29,310 nt of DNA. Source: Bacillota bacterium. Lineage in GTDB: Bacteria > Bacillota > Clostridia > Lachnospirales > Lachnospiraceae. The number at the start of each line of letters is the position of its first letter. Position 1 is the first letter of the stretch. The translations under genes and the position numbers were made by a program. The stretch spans positions 1 to 29,310 of the forward strand of contig JAEYPP010000033.1 of the NCBI GenBank assembly GCA_023410575.1, in the 5' to 3' direction. Shown piece after piece: positions 15,783-22,680 of the stretch. The notes beneath the pieces are model-generated. The model ran no database searches. It saw only the letters and a program-made list of their open reading frames with translations, and was not told the DNA's origin.

Positions 15783-17735
15783 TTATGCCGCAGGTGAACT
15801 AACATTATCTGGATTTTGTAATTCAAAGGTATCGTAAAGAGTATCTGTGATTTTATCTAATGTGTAATCTGAGAATGGTGACCTAAGGTTGGTCTTTATC
15901 AATAAGTCGATAAATTCATAATCAGTACCATATTTTATAATCTTATTATATGTCGCAATAGCAGCATCACGGTTTGTTAAAGATTTTGTATAGATTTCTA
16001 AAGAAGGTATACCTGATATTGCATAACTTATGTAGTAAAAAGGTGATTGGAACGTATGAGATACGAAAACCCAACTTAAATCTTGAGTATAACCGCTTGC
16101 AGGATCAACAAGTCCGTATTCGCATTCAAGCTTGAAGAAAAGCTCATTTAATTCTTTTACGGATGTAAGGTCCTTTTCAAAGACCTGTTGTTGAAATTCA
16201 TCATATAAACTGCCTTGAATGATGATGGAAAGTAATGTGAGTATCTGATTTTTTACAATTGGTTCATAAGCATCACCATAAGCGGAATAGTAAGGCATAA
16301 ATAATAATTCATTAGCTTCTGAGTGTATCTCAAAAATATCAAGATTGGTATCTAAATCAATACCACGAGTATAGAAACCATAAAAGTGGCCGAATTCATG
16401 AATAAATGTTGAGATATCGGTATAAGCTCCAGTTGGATATAAGCTGATATAAGGTTCATTAAAACTATAAAGGAATGTAGTATAATTAAGCTGTTGTTTT
16501 ACAGGAGAAGCCTTAAAGTCGTGTAATCCATACTTTTTCATATAGTCATAGGCATCTAACATCTCATTCGATATGGAAGCAAAATATTCATTAAAGGATG
16601 ACTCAAATTGTGGTAATGAACCTGATATAGAATTCAATTTATTATAATCTTCTTGAGTCATTGAAGCGTATAACGAATAATATAGTGGAACAATCTGTTC
16701 TTTAACATACTGACCAAATCTTCTTGTATCTTCTTTGGTGTAATCACGATTATATGCATCATACATATAATTAGCAACATTATCAAATCCAGCTAATTTG
16801 GCTTGTTTCTTATAAGCTTCAACAAGTTGTAAATAGATTTCACCAGCATCATTATTTATTAACGATATAATTTCTTGATAGTAACTTAAGAATTCTTCAT
16901 ATGTTAAGGAACTATTACTCATAAGATCATTAAGTGTCATTGGAGTACCATTCACATCAATGGTTGTAGTATTAACCTTAATTAAGTAATCAGAGCAAAG
17001 TTGGCCTATCTGAGTTTGGAGTTTTATATACTCATCGGAAAGAGTATTATGAGTTTCATAAATGGTTTCAATCACCTCTTTGGTCATCTGTTTCTTTATC
17101 TTTTCTCCATACTTAGAATCAAATAATTCAATGCATACGTCACAATAAAGCTTCTGTATGTTACTAAGTTGAACACTTAAGCTACTATATTCCTCAAATA
17201 GTTCTAGGTTCGTAACATCTTTTGAGTACATGATATTAAGATAGTTACCCATTGTTGTAGCATTAAGTAGTTGCTCATCAAGTTTATCCAAAAGGTTTAC
17301 TATCTTATTGTATTGTTTATCTTTATTCATTAAGCTTTTTATCGAGTTTAGATTTTTCTCCATTGAACTAAAATCTGGTCGAGTATATGTAATATCATCA
17401 AAGTGTGTTGTTCCGTGTTCCATTTTCTTATCGGAGTCAGGTGTTTTGGTTGGAGTCGGAGTTGGAGTCTTTGTAGGCTCTTTCTTATCTTTTGATTGAA
17501 CCTTAATTATTAATACTTGTCCGATATCTAAGATGTATGGAGCTTTAAGATCATTCATTGCAGCTATTTCTTTCCAATCCATACCAAGTTTTTTACCAAT
17601 CAATGTCAAATTATCGCCTTTTTCCACAGTATAGGTAGTTCCATCTTTACTAACGCTTGCTAATACAGTACCCGGTGCCATTGTCGTTAATAACATTGAA
17701 AGTAACAAAAGTAACACCAAAAATCTTCGTTTCAT
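15783..17735 (-). CDS. Secreted LysM-domain M3-family zinc metallopeptidase
   Basis: A 650-residue exported protein. Residues 1-27 are a signal peptide (MKRRFLVLLLLLSMLLTTMA, likely cut after VLA). Residues 35-78 are one LysM domain (YTVEKGDNLTLIGKKLGMDW to GQVLIIK), which binds peptidoglycan. A Pro-Thr-Lys linker (PTPTPTKTP) spans about 86-100. The rest resembles oligoendopeptidase F and other M3 peptidases: YMYDAYNRDYTKEDTRRF, then the zinc motif HEFGH (446-450), with Glu469 in DIFEIHSEANE as the likely third ligand. The architecture points to a cell-wall-bound oligopeptidase trimming peptides outside the cell. M3 enzymes of this type are usually cytoplasmic and lack LysM. The start is ATG 17735 after GGAGGAGG. 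Substrate unknown. Confidence 0.85.
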   Translation of the reverse strand: MKRRFLVLLLLLSMLLTTMAPGTVLASVSKDGTTYTVEKGDNLTLIGKKLGMDWKEIAAMNDLKAPYILDIGQVLIIKVQSKDKKEPTKTPTPTPTKTPDSDKKMEHGTTHFDDITYTRPDFSSMEKNLNSIKSLMNKDKQYNKIVNLLDKLDEQLLNATTMGNYLNIMYSKDVTNLELFEEYSSLSVQLSNIQKLYCDVCIELFDSKYGEKIKKQMTKEVIETIYETHNTLSDEYIKLQTQIGQLCSDYLIKVNTTTIDVNGTPMTLNDLMSNSSLTYEEFLSYYQEIISLINNDAGEIYLQLVEAYKKQAKLAGFDNVANYMYDAYNRDYTKEDTRRFGQYVKEQIVPLYYSLYASMTQEDYNKLNSISGSLPQFESSFNEYFASISNEMLDAYDYMKKYGLHDFKASPVKQQLNYTTFLYSFNEPYISLYPTGAYTDISTFIHEFGHFYGFYTRGIDLDTNLDIFEIHSEANELLFMPYYSAYGDAYEPIVKNQILTLLSIIIQGSLYDEFQQQVFEKDLTSVKELNELFFKLECEYGLVDPASGYTQDLSWVFVSHTFQSPFYYISYAISGIPSLEIYTKSLTNRDAAIATYNKIIKYGTDYEFIDLLIKTNLRSPFSDYTLDKITDTLYDTFELQNPDNVSSPAA

Positions 17736-17781
17736 TTTAAAACCTCCTCCTATAAATTAATTACTTAACTCAACAAAAAGA

Positions 17782-17810
17782 AGTATAACAGAATCTGCTA
17801 AAAGATACAA
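17782..17810 (-). promoter_or_regulatory. Promoter of the LysM-M3 peptidase gene
   Basis: On the minus strand TTGTAT (17810-17805), 17 nt, TATACT (17787-17782). The -35 overlaps the near-palindrome ATACAATGTAT (17805-17815), a possible operator. It lies directly after the stop of the LUD gene, so the peptidase can be transcribed alone. Confidence 0.6.
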
Positions 17811-17820
17811 TGTATTATAC

Positions 17821-18456
17821 TTAATATCCCAATTCTTCACCGACAAGAATTACCTTAATTCTATTTGGAATATGAGAACGTCTCGTTATTACAATCTGAC
17901 TACAGATACAATCGGGAGATAGACAGTTAGCACATCGTCCAAGCTCAGCACAAGGAGTCTGCCGATTTAGACGAATGGTATTAGGAGGTGCAGCAAAATT
18001 GCGAACACGTGCAATTCCAGCTTCAACATCAGTAACTATCTTATTCATTCCAGCAACAATGATGACATTACTAGGGCCTGTACATAAACAAGCTACACGA
18101 TTTCCTATACCATCAATATTAATAAGCTGACCATCAAAGGTAATTGCATTTGAGCTCATAAAGAAAAAATCAGCTGTAACAATTTTTCCATAAAGTGCTC
18201 TTTTGGCTTCAGGAGTTGTTGCTAAATTACGGTCAATCACAGAGTAATCAGAATTCTTTAATTCATCAATCAATCCGATTTCCTCTAATGTCATGGAGCC
18301 ACCCCAAGTCACACAACATCCTGGAGTAAGAAAACGCTTTGCCATGACAAGCGCTTCCTCTTTGTTTTCACAGTAGTAACCCTCAATACCACGTTGGTTG
18401 AATTTTTCAATCAAACTATCTGCAATATTCTCATAATTGCGCATTTTCGGATCCAT
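17821..18456 (-). CDS. LUD-domain protein (LutC/YkgG-like, DUF162)
   Basis: A 211-residue cytoplasmic protein of the LUD family, related to LutC of the lactate-oxidation complex. Seen: VTWGGSMTLEEIGL (family GS-T-LEEIG motif, 49-62), an R-ALYGKIVTADFFFMSSNAIT segment, INIDGIGNRVACLCTGP (112-128), and VEAGIARVRNFAAPPN. The C-terminus has five cysteines, C169-x5-C175-x2-C178-x4-C183-x-C185, which could bind a metal or iron-sulfur cluster. LutA and LutB partners are absent here, so a lactate role is not supported by context; this stand-alone form is common in clostridia and its function is open. The start is ATG 18456, preceded by GAAAGGATGA. It is transcribed divergently from topB. Confidence 0.85.
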   Translation of the reverse strand: MDPKMRNYENIADSLIEKFNQRGIEGYYCENKEEALVMAKRFLTPGCCVTWGGSMTLEEIGLIDELKNSDYSVIDRNLATTPEAKRALYGKIVTADFFFMSSNAITFDGQLINIDGIGNRVACLCTGPSNVIIVAGMNKIVTDVEAGIARVRNFAAPPNTIRLNRQTPCAELGRCANCLSPDCICSQIVITRRSHIPNRIKVILVGEELGY

Positions 18457-18492
18457 ACAAAATCATCCTTTCAACATTATTCTATATGTTCT

Positions 18493-18521
18493 ATTTTACA
18501 TCTATCGATACAAGCGTGCAA
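18493..18521 (-). promoter_or_regulatory. Promoter of the LUD-domain gene
   Basis: On the minus strand TTGCAC (18521-18516), 17 nt, TAAAAT (18498-18493), about 35 nt before the start codon. Confidence 0.6.
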
Positions 18522-18565
18522 TAGAATTCCTAGTCACTGTAAATGTTTTAAAGGTGTTCGGAGTC

Positions 18566-18594
18566 TTTTCAAAGTTATTACATTATGATACAAT
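18566..18594 (+). promoter_or_regulatory. Promoter of the topB operon
   Basis: TTTTCA (18566-18571), 17 nt, TACAAT (18589-18594), about 60 nt before topB. It is back-to-back with the LUD promoter in the 200-bp divergent region. Confidence 0.5.
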
Positions 18595-18657
18595 GGACGA
18601 TAGTAATGAAAAATAGCTAGCAAAGATAGGTAAGAAAAAAAGGAAAGTTGGATAATC

Positions 18658-20754
18658 ATGGGAAAAAGCTTATATATTTCAGAGAAACCATCTGTGGCTC
18701 AAGAATTTGCTAAAGCATTAAAATCAAACTTTAAAAAATCTGATGGTTATATGGAATCCGACGATAGTATCGTGACTTGGTGTGTAGGTCATCTTGTTAC
18801 AATGAGCTATCCTGAAGTTTATGATGCTGCTCTGAAAAGATGGTCGTTAGATACCATTCCATTCTTGCCAAAAGAATATAAATATGAAATTATACCAGCA
18901 GTTAGTAAGCAATTTAATGTTGTTAAGAAGTTATTAAATCGCTCAGACGTAAGTAGAATCTATGTGTGTACTGACTCTGGACGTGAAGGGGAATATATAT
19001 ACCGATTGGTGGACCAGATGGCACAGGTGCCAGCAAAGAAGGATAAGCGACGTGTATGGATTGATTCTCAAACGGAAGAGGAAATTTTACGTGGAATTCG
19101 AGAAGCAAAGCCATTAACCGCATATGATGCATTATCCGATTCGGCCTATCTTCGCGCTCAGGAAGATTATCTTATGGGTATTAATTTCTCACGTGTTTTA
19201 ACGTTGAAATATGGGAATACCGTGAATAGATTTCTTAACAATGAGAAACATGCTGCGATTGCGGTTGGCCGTGTAATGACTTGCGTTTTAGGTATGGTCG
19301 TTCGTCGTGAACGTGAAATAAGAGAATTTGTAAAGACGCCATTTTATCGGATTATGATGACTGTTCAGACGGATAAAGACTCAGCACATAAGTTTGATGG
19401 AGAATTTCGTGCAGTGGAAGGATCGAAGTACTATCTTTCTCATCAACTTTATAAAGAGAATGGTTTCCGTGAAAAAGAGGATGCTATGGCTCTGATTGAT
19501 TACTGTACCGAAGGACATATGAGTTGTTCTAATCTCGAAGAAGCAAAGTATGTGAAAAACGCTGGAGATGACGCACCGTTGACGGCGGAAATTATTAACA
19601 TGGAAAAGAAAAAAGAAAATAAAAATCCACCATTATTATTTAACTTGGCAGAACTTCAGAATGAATGCTCGAAATTATTTAAGATAAGTCCGGATGAGAC
19701 ATTAAAGTATACACAAGAGTTATATGAGAAGAAGTTAGTTACTTATCCTAGAACAGATGCGAGGGTATTATCTACAGCAGTTGCAAAGGAAATCCATAAG
19801 AACCTAAAGGGATTAGGTACTTTTAACCAGTTTAAGCCATTTGTCGATACAATTTTAGAAAGTGGTAGTTATAAAAATATAGCAAAAACTCGTTACACGA
19901 ATGATAAACAGATTACGGACCATTATGCAATTATACCAACAGGTCAGGGTTTTGGTGCGTTAAATAGTCTATCTCAGATTGGTAAGCGAATCTATGTGAC
20001 GATAGTAAAACGATTTTTAAGTATCTTTTATCCACCTGCTGTATATCAGAAGGTTTCTATCACAACAAAGGTGAAAACAGAAAGTTTCTTTAGCAATTTC
20101 CGTGTTCTAATTGAGGAAGGTTACTATAAGGTTACTGGTTATAAGGGAAATAGTCAGCAAGGAAATGAGAATAAGTTAGTTGATGATAAATCTGAGGATG
20201 GTGATTCTGAGGAAGATAAAGATTTAGGGTTGGATTTCTTTGAGACAATAAAAAATCTAAAAAAAGGAATGCAATTACCAATTCAAGCATATCAGATAAA
20301 AGAGGGAGAAACTGCCCCACCAAAACGTTATAATTCAGGTTCTCTGATTCTTGCAATGGAGAATGCAGGTCAGTTAATTGAAGATGAGGAACTGCGTGCT
20401 CAGATCAAGGGAAGTGGGATTGGAACAAGTGCAACGAGAGCAGAAATCTTGAACAAATTAGTGAAAATCAATTATCTGGCTCTCAATAAAAAGACTCAGA
20501 CGGTAACCCCTGCATTAATGGGCGAGGTAGTTTATGATGTCGTAAATGCTTCTATCAAGTCGTTATTGAATGCAGAACTGACAGCAAGTTGGGAAAAGGG
20601 CTTAACTATGGTAGCAGATGGTACAATATCAAAAGATGAATATACGATGAAGCTCAATGGCTTTGTTAGTCGAATGACACAAGGAGTGAAGGGCGTAAAT
20701 AATTCTTATCTGTTAATGCCACTCTTTGAAAAGTCAAAAAGTTTTTATAAATAA
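18658..20754 (+). CDS. topB: DNA topoisomerase III (type IA)
   Basis: Cuts and passes single DNA strands, chiefly to decatenate replication and recombination intermediates. The N-terminal Toprim domain shows SLYISEKPSVAQEFAKAL and YVCTDSGREGEYIYRLVDQM (acidic metal-binding residues from Asp106). The catalytic tyrosine is Tyr363 in LVTYPRTDARVLS. GIGTSATRAEILNKLV, typical of the family, follows in the C-terminal third. An acidic, low-complexity insert (DDKSEDGDSEEDKD) lies near residues 508-521. The protein is 698 residues and stops soon after SWEKGLTMVADGTISKDEY; no zinc-ribbon cysteines are present at the end. It is cotranscribed with the hexapeptide-repeat gene, 18 nt downstream. Confidence 0.95.
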   Translation: MGKSLYISEKPSVAQEFAKALKSNFKKSDGYMESDDSIVTWCVGHLVTMSYPEVYDAALKRWSLDTIPFLPKEYKYEIIPAVSKQFNVVKKLLNRSDVSRIYVCTDSGREGEYIYRLVDQMAQVPAKKDKRRVWIDSQTEEEILRGIREAKPLTAYDALSDSAYLRAQEDYLMGINFSRVLTLKYGNTVNRFLNNEKHAAIAVGRVMTCVLGMVVRREREIREFVKTPFYRIMMTVQTDKDSAHKFDGEFRAVEGSKYYLSHQLYKENGFREKEDAMALIDYCTEGHMSCSNLEEAKYVKNAGDDAPLTAEIINMEKKKENKNPPLLFNLAELQNECSKLFKISPDETLKYTQELYEKKLVTYPRTDARVLSTAVAKEIHKNLKGLGTFNQFKPFVDTILESGSYKNIAKTRYTNDKQITDHYAIIPTGQGFGALNSLSQIGKRIYVTIVKRFLSIFYPPAVYQKVSITTKVKTESFFSNFRVLIEEGYYKVTGYKGNSQQGNENKLVDDKSEDGDSEEDKDLGLDFFETIKNLKKGMQLPIQAYQIKEGETAPPKRYNSGSLILAMENAGQLIEDEELRAQIKGSGIGTSATRAEILNKLVKINYLALNKKTQTVTPALMGEVVYDVVNASIKSLLNAELTASWEKGLTMVADGTISKDEYTMKLNGFVSRMTQGVKGVNNSYLLMPLFEKSKSFYK

Positions 20755-20772
20755 CTCGATGGGAGATTTGAC

Positions 20773-21438
20773 ATGAAAGAATTAGAAATAAAAAGTTTGT
20801 TTGATTTAACAAATACAATGGCAGCTAATTTATTGGAACAGTTTACGTATCCTTGGGAAGCATTAAAGCAGATAAGTGCATATATTATTCAGTTAGGTGA
20901 GACATTATCCCCAGAAGAATATGATAAGGTTGGAGAAGATGTTTGGATTGCAAAATCAGCAACAGTAGCTCCAAGCGCTTACATTCACGGTCCAGCTATT
21001 ATTGGAGCAAATGCTGAAATAAGACATTGTGCATTTATTCGTGGAAATGCAATTGTTGGAGAGGGAGCAGTTGTAGGAAACTCGACTGAACTTAAGAATG
21101 TTATCCTTTTTAATAAGGTTCAAGTGCCTCATTATAACTATGTTGGGGATTCCATCTTAGGATTCCAATCTCATATGGGAGCAGGTTCGATAACTTCGAA
21201 TGTAAAGTCCGATAAGACACTTGTAGTGGTACGTGGACAAGATCAAACAATGGAAACTGGTTTAAAAAAGATGGGCGCTATTCTAGGTGATAATGTAGAA
21301 GTTGGCTGCGGCAGTGTTTTAAATCCAGGAACAATCATAGGAAAAGAGTCAAACATTTACCCATTATCTTCAGTTCGTGGATTTATTCCAGCCAAAAGCA
21401 TCTATAAAAACGCTGGTGAAATAGTAAATAGAAAGTAG
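20773..21438 (+). CDS. Left-handed beta-helix (hexapeptide-repeat) protein, GlmU-C-terminus-like
   Basis: A 221-residue protein with hexapeptide repeats (VWIAKSATVAPSAYIHGPAI, IGANAEIRHCAFIRGNAIVG, VVGNSTELKNVILF, LGDNVEVGCGSVLNPGTIIG), the fold of acyl- and N-acetyltransferases such as the C-terminal half of GlmU. HYNYVGDSILGFQSHMGAGS is very like the GlmU active-site region (HxxYxGDS, GAGxxxxN). It lacks the GlmU nucleotidyltransferase half; a helical N-terminal segment of about 50 residues replaces it. It is likely a sugar-nucleotide or sugar acyltransferase of unknown substrate. GGGAGATTTGAC precedes ATG 20773. Its link with topB is positional only. Confidence 0.85.
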   Translation: MKELEIKSLFDLTNTMAANLLEQFTYPWEALKQISAYIIQLGETLSPEEYDKVGEDVWIAKSATVAPSAYIHGPAIIGANAEIRHCAFIRGNAIVGEGAVVGNSTELKNVILFNKVQVPHYNYVGDSILGFQSHMGAGSITSNVKSDKTLVVVRGQDQTMETGLKKMGAILGDNVEVGCGSVLNPGTIIGKESNIYPLSSVRGFIPAKSIYKNAGEIVNRK

Positions 21439-21485
21439 TAGTTTATCGTAAGGATAGCAATGAAATCAAACAAAAGCGTAGCGAA

Positions 21486-21554
21486 GAAAGCAAAGAAAAG
21501 CAGAAAGCAAAGAAAAGCAGAAAGCAGAGAAAAGTAGAAAGCAATGAAAAAGTA
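21486..21554 (+). repeat. Four tandem copies of a purine-rich 17-nt unit
   Basis: GAAAGCAAAGAAAAGCA at 21486-21502 and 21503-21519 (identical), GAAAGCAGAGAAAAGTA at 21520-21536, and an 18-nt variant at 21537-21554. The flanks (GTAGCGAAGA before, GTAGCGAAGAG after) echo the same composition. The + strand is almost all purine, with C or T only at fixed points of the unit. A 17-nt unit breaks reading frame, so it is not coding. It lies in the 161-nt gap between the beta-helix gene and the 84-residue gene. Confidence 0.85.
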
Positions 21555-21599
21555 GCGAAGAGATGTGTAACATAGAAAAGAGTAATAGTTGGAGGAGTT

Positions 21600-21854
21600 A
21601 TGCAAGAATTTTATGATTTGATTGAAAAGCTAATTCATGAGGCTGGCTATGAAGGCGAAGTCGATGGATATGAAATCTACAATGATATCTGTGACCAGAT
21701 GGAGGATAAGGAACCTGGTACTTATATCTTAATGTCAAAGAAAACAGACGATATCTTTTATGAATATAAGATTGATATTATGGAGGAGGAATTTAATCTC
21801 TCCTACATTGATATTCACGACAAGGATCACGTAATTCATGTGAATTTTGACTAG
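21600..21854 (+). CDS. Small acidic conserved-looking protein, 84 residues
   Basis: Starts at ATG 21600 just after a strong site (TTGGAGGAGTT). The product MQEFYDLIEKLIHEAGYEGE... is acidic and soluble: a predicted N-terminal helix, then YEIYNDICDQMEDKEPGTYILMS, and two strands with alternating pattern (IFYEYKIDIMEEEFNLSYIDIHD, HVIHVNFD). I do not recognise the family. Strong ribosome site, normal codon use and fold-like alternation make it a real gene. It is the last gene before the terminator at 22001, so it may belong to the topB transcription unit. The 286 nt to marR hold that terminator, a small GGATGT/ACATCC hairpin (21875-21889) and the marR promoter region. Confidence 0.75.
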   Translation: MQEFYDLIEKLIHEAGYEGEVDGYEIYNDICDQMEDKEPGTYILMSKKTDDIFYEYKIDIMEEEFNLSYIDIHDKDHVIHVNFD

Positions 21855-22000
21855 TAAAGGAGAAAGGGTTCTTTGGATGTGGTACATCCATTAAAGATAA
21901 ATGGGATGATTTATATTGCTGGGCAAAGAAGTAATCAGTAAGTAATATGGCAATTATGTGTTATAAATAGTTTAGAAAATCTAATATAGATTTATAATCA

Positions 22001-22038
22001 ACGGGTATGAAAATATTTTATTTTCTACCTGTTTTTTT
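22001..22038 (+). terminator. Rho-independent terminator of the topB unit
   Basis: ACGGGTA(T)GAAAAT pairs with ATTTTCTACCTGT (one G-U pair, one bulged T, 5-nt loop) and is followed directly by a run of seven or more T residues (22032-22038). Confidence 0.85.
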
Positions 22039-22140
22039 GTGATAAGTAATTCCTCTGAATTTGCTAACACTTTTTATTTGACATTGGTAGATAGTAGTAG
22101 TAATCTATTGGTTAGAATTCGAGGTAATATAGGAGGGATC

Positions 22141-22590
22141 ATGCCGCGACAAGAACATAAGCAAAACACAGCACTAATGATTGATTTTGTATCACATCTT
22201 ATTAATAATTATCACAACATGTTATTAGAGAAGTATCAAATCACAACAAAACAAGCAAAAGTGTTAGCCTACCTTATGCATCATCAGGGTGAAGATATTT
22301 TACAAAAAGATATTGAAGAGGTCTTTTTCTTACGAAGTTCAACTGTTACGAGTGTTATGCAAAACCTTGAAAAAGCTGGGTTTATCGAGCGCTACACGAA
22401 TAAGAATGATCGTCGTATGAAGCGTATCTTAATTACCCCAAAAGGGTATGAGACCTTTGCAAACTGCGAGAAAACACTAATGGAGCTGAATAATACGATT
22501 CTTGCGGATTGGACGGAGGAAGAAAAGAAAGAAATACTAGTATTGCTTGATAAAATTGCATTTACGATTAAGTCAAAGAAGCAATACTAA
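22141..22590 (+). CDS. MarR-family transcriptional regulator
   Basis: A 149-residue winged-helix regulator, probably repressing the exporter genes that follow and released by a small ligand. Seen: ITTKQAKVLAYLMHH (first helices), LQKDIEEVFFLRSSTVTSVMQNLEKAGFIER (helix-turn-helix with the recognition helix) and the wing KNDRRMKRILITPKGYE with the conserved D-R basic pair. The frame is open back to a GTG at 22039, but that codon sits in the T tract of the upstream terminator. ATG 22141 has AGGAGGGATC right before it and gives the normal family length. A TTGACA box at 22078-22083 probably belongs to its promoter; the -10 is unclear. Confidence 0.92.
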   Translation: MPRQEHKQNTALMIDFVSHLINNYHNMLLEKYQITTKQAKVLAYLMHHQGEDILQKDIEEVFFLRSSTVTSVMQNLEKAGFIERYTNKNDRRMKRILITPKGYETFANCEKTLMELNNTILADWTEEEKKEILVLLDKIAFTIKSKKQY

Positions 22591-22655
22591 ATTGAGTTTA
22601 TGGTTCACAAGAAGTGATACGTTCTATCGTATTATATAGTTCATAAACTCGAATT
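22590..22655 (+). repeat. Nested hairpin between marR and the ABC genes
   Basis: GAGTTTATG (22594-22602) pairs with CATAAACTC (22642-22650), extendable by AATT on both sides with one bulge. Inside, ATACG (22617-22621) pairs with CGTAT (22628-22632). No T tract follows. It could be an operator for the adjacent MarR protein, or an RNA element that sets relative expression within the operon. Confidence 0.6.
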
Positions 22656-22680
22656 CTAGGTATTTTGAAAGGAGAGCCAT

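Noticed and set aside
21402..21605. Minus-strand hydrophobic open frame rich in Phe and Leu
   Set aside because: It is the complement of the purine-rich tandem repeat, overlaps two real genes' ends and has no ribosome site.
21873..21941. 22-codon frame from TTG 21873 after AAGGAGAAAGGG
   Set aside because: Weak start, poor spacing and no recognisable features.
22039..22140. Longer MarR protein starting at GTG 22039
   Set aside because: The codon lies in the T tract of a terminator and lacks a ribosome site; ATG 22141 has a strong one and gives the family length.
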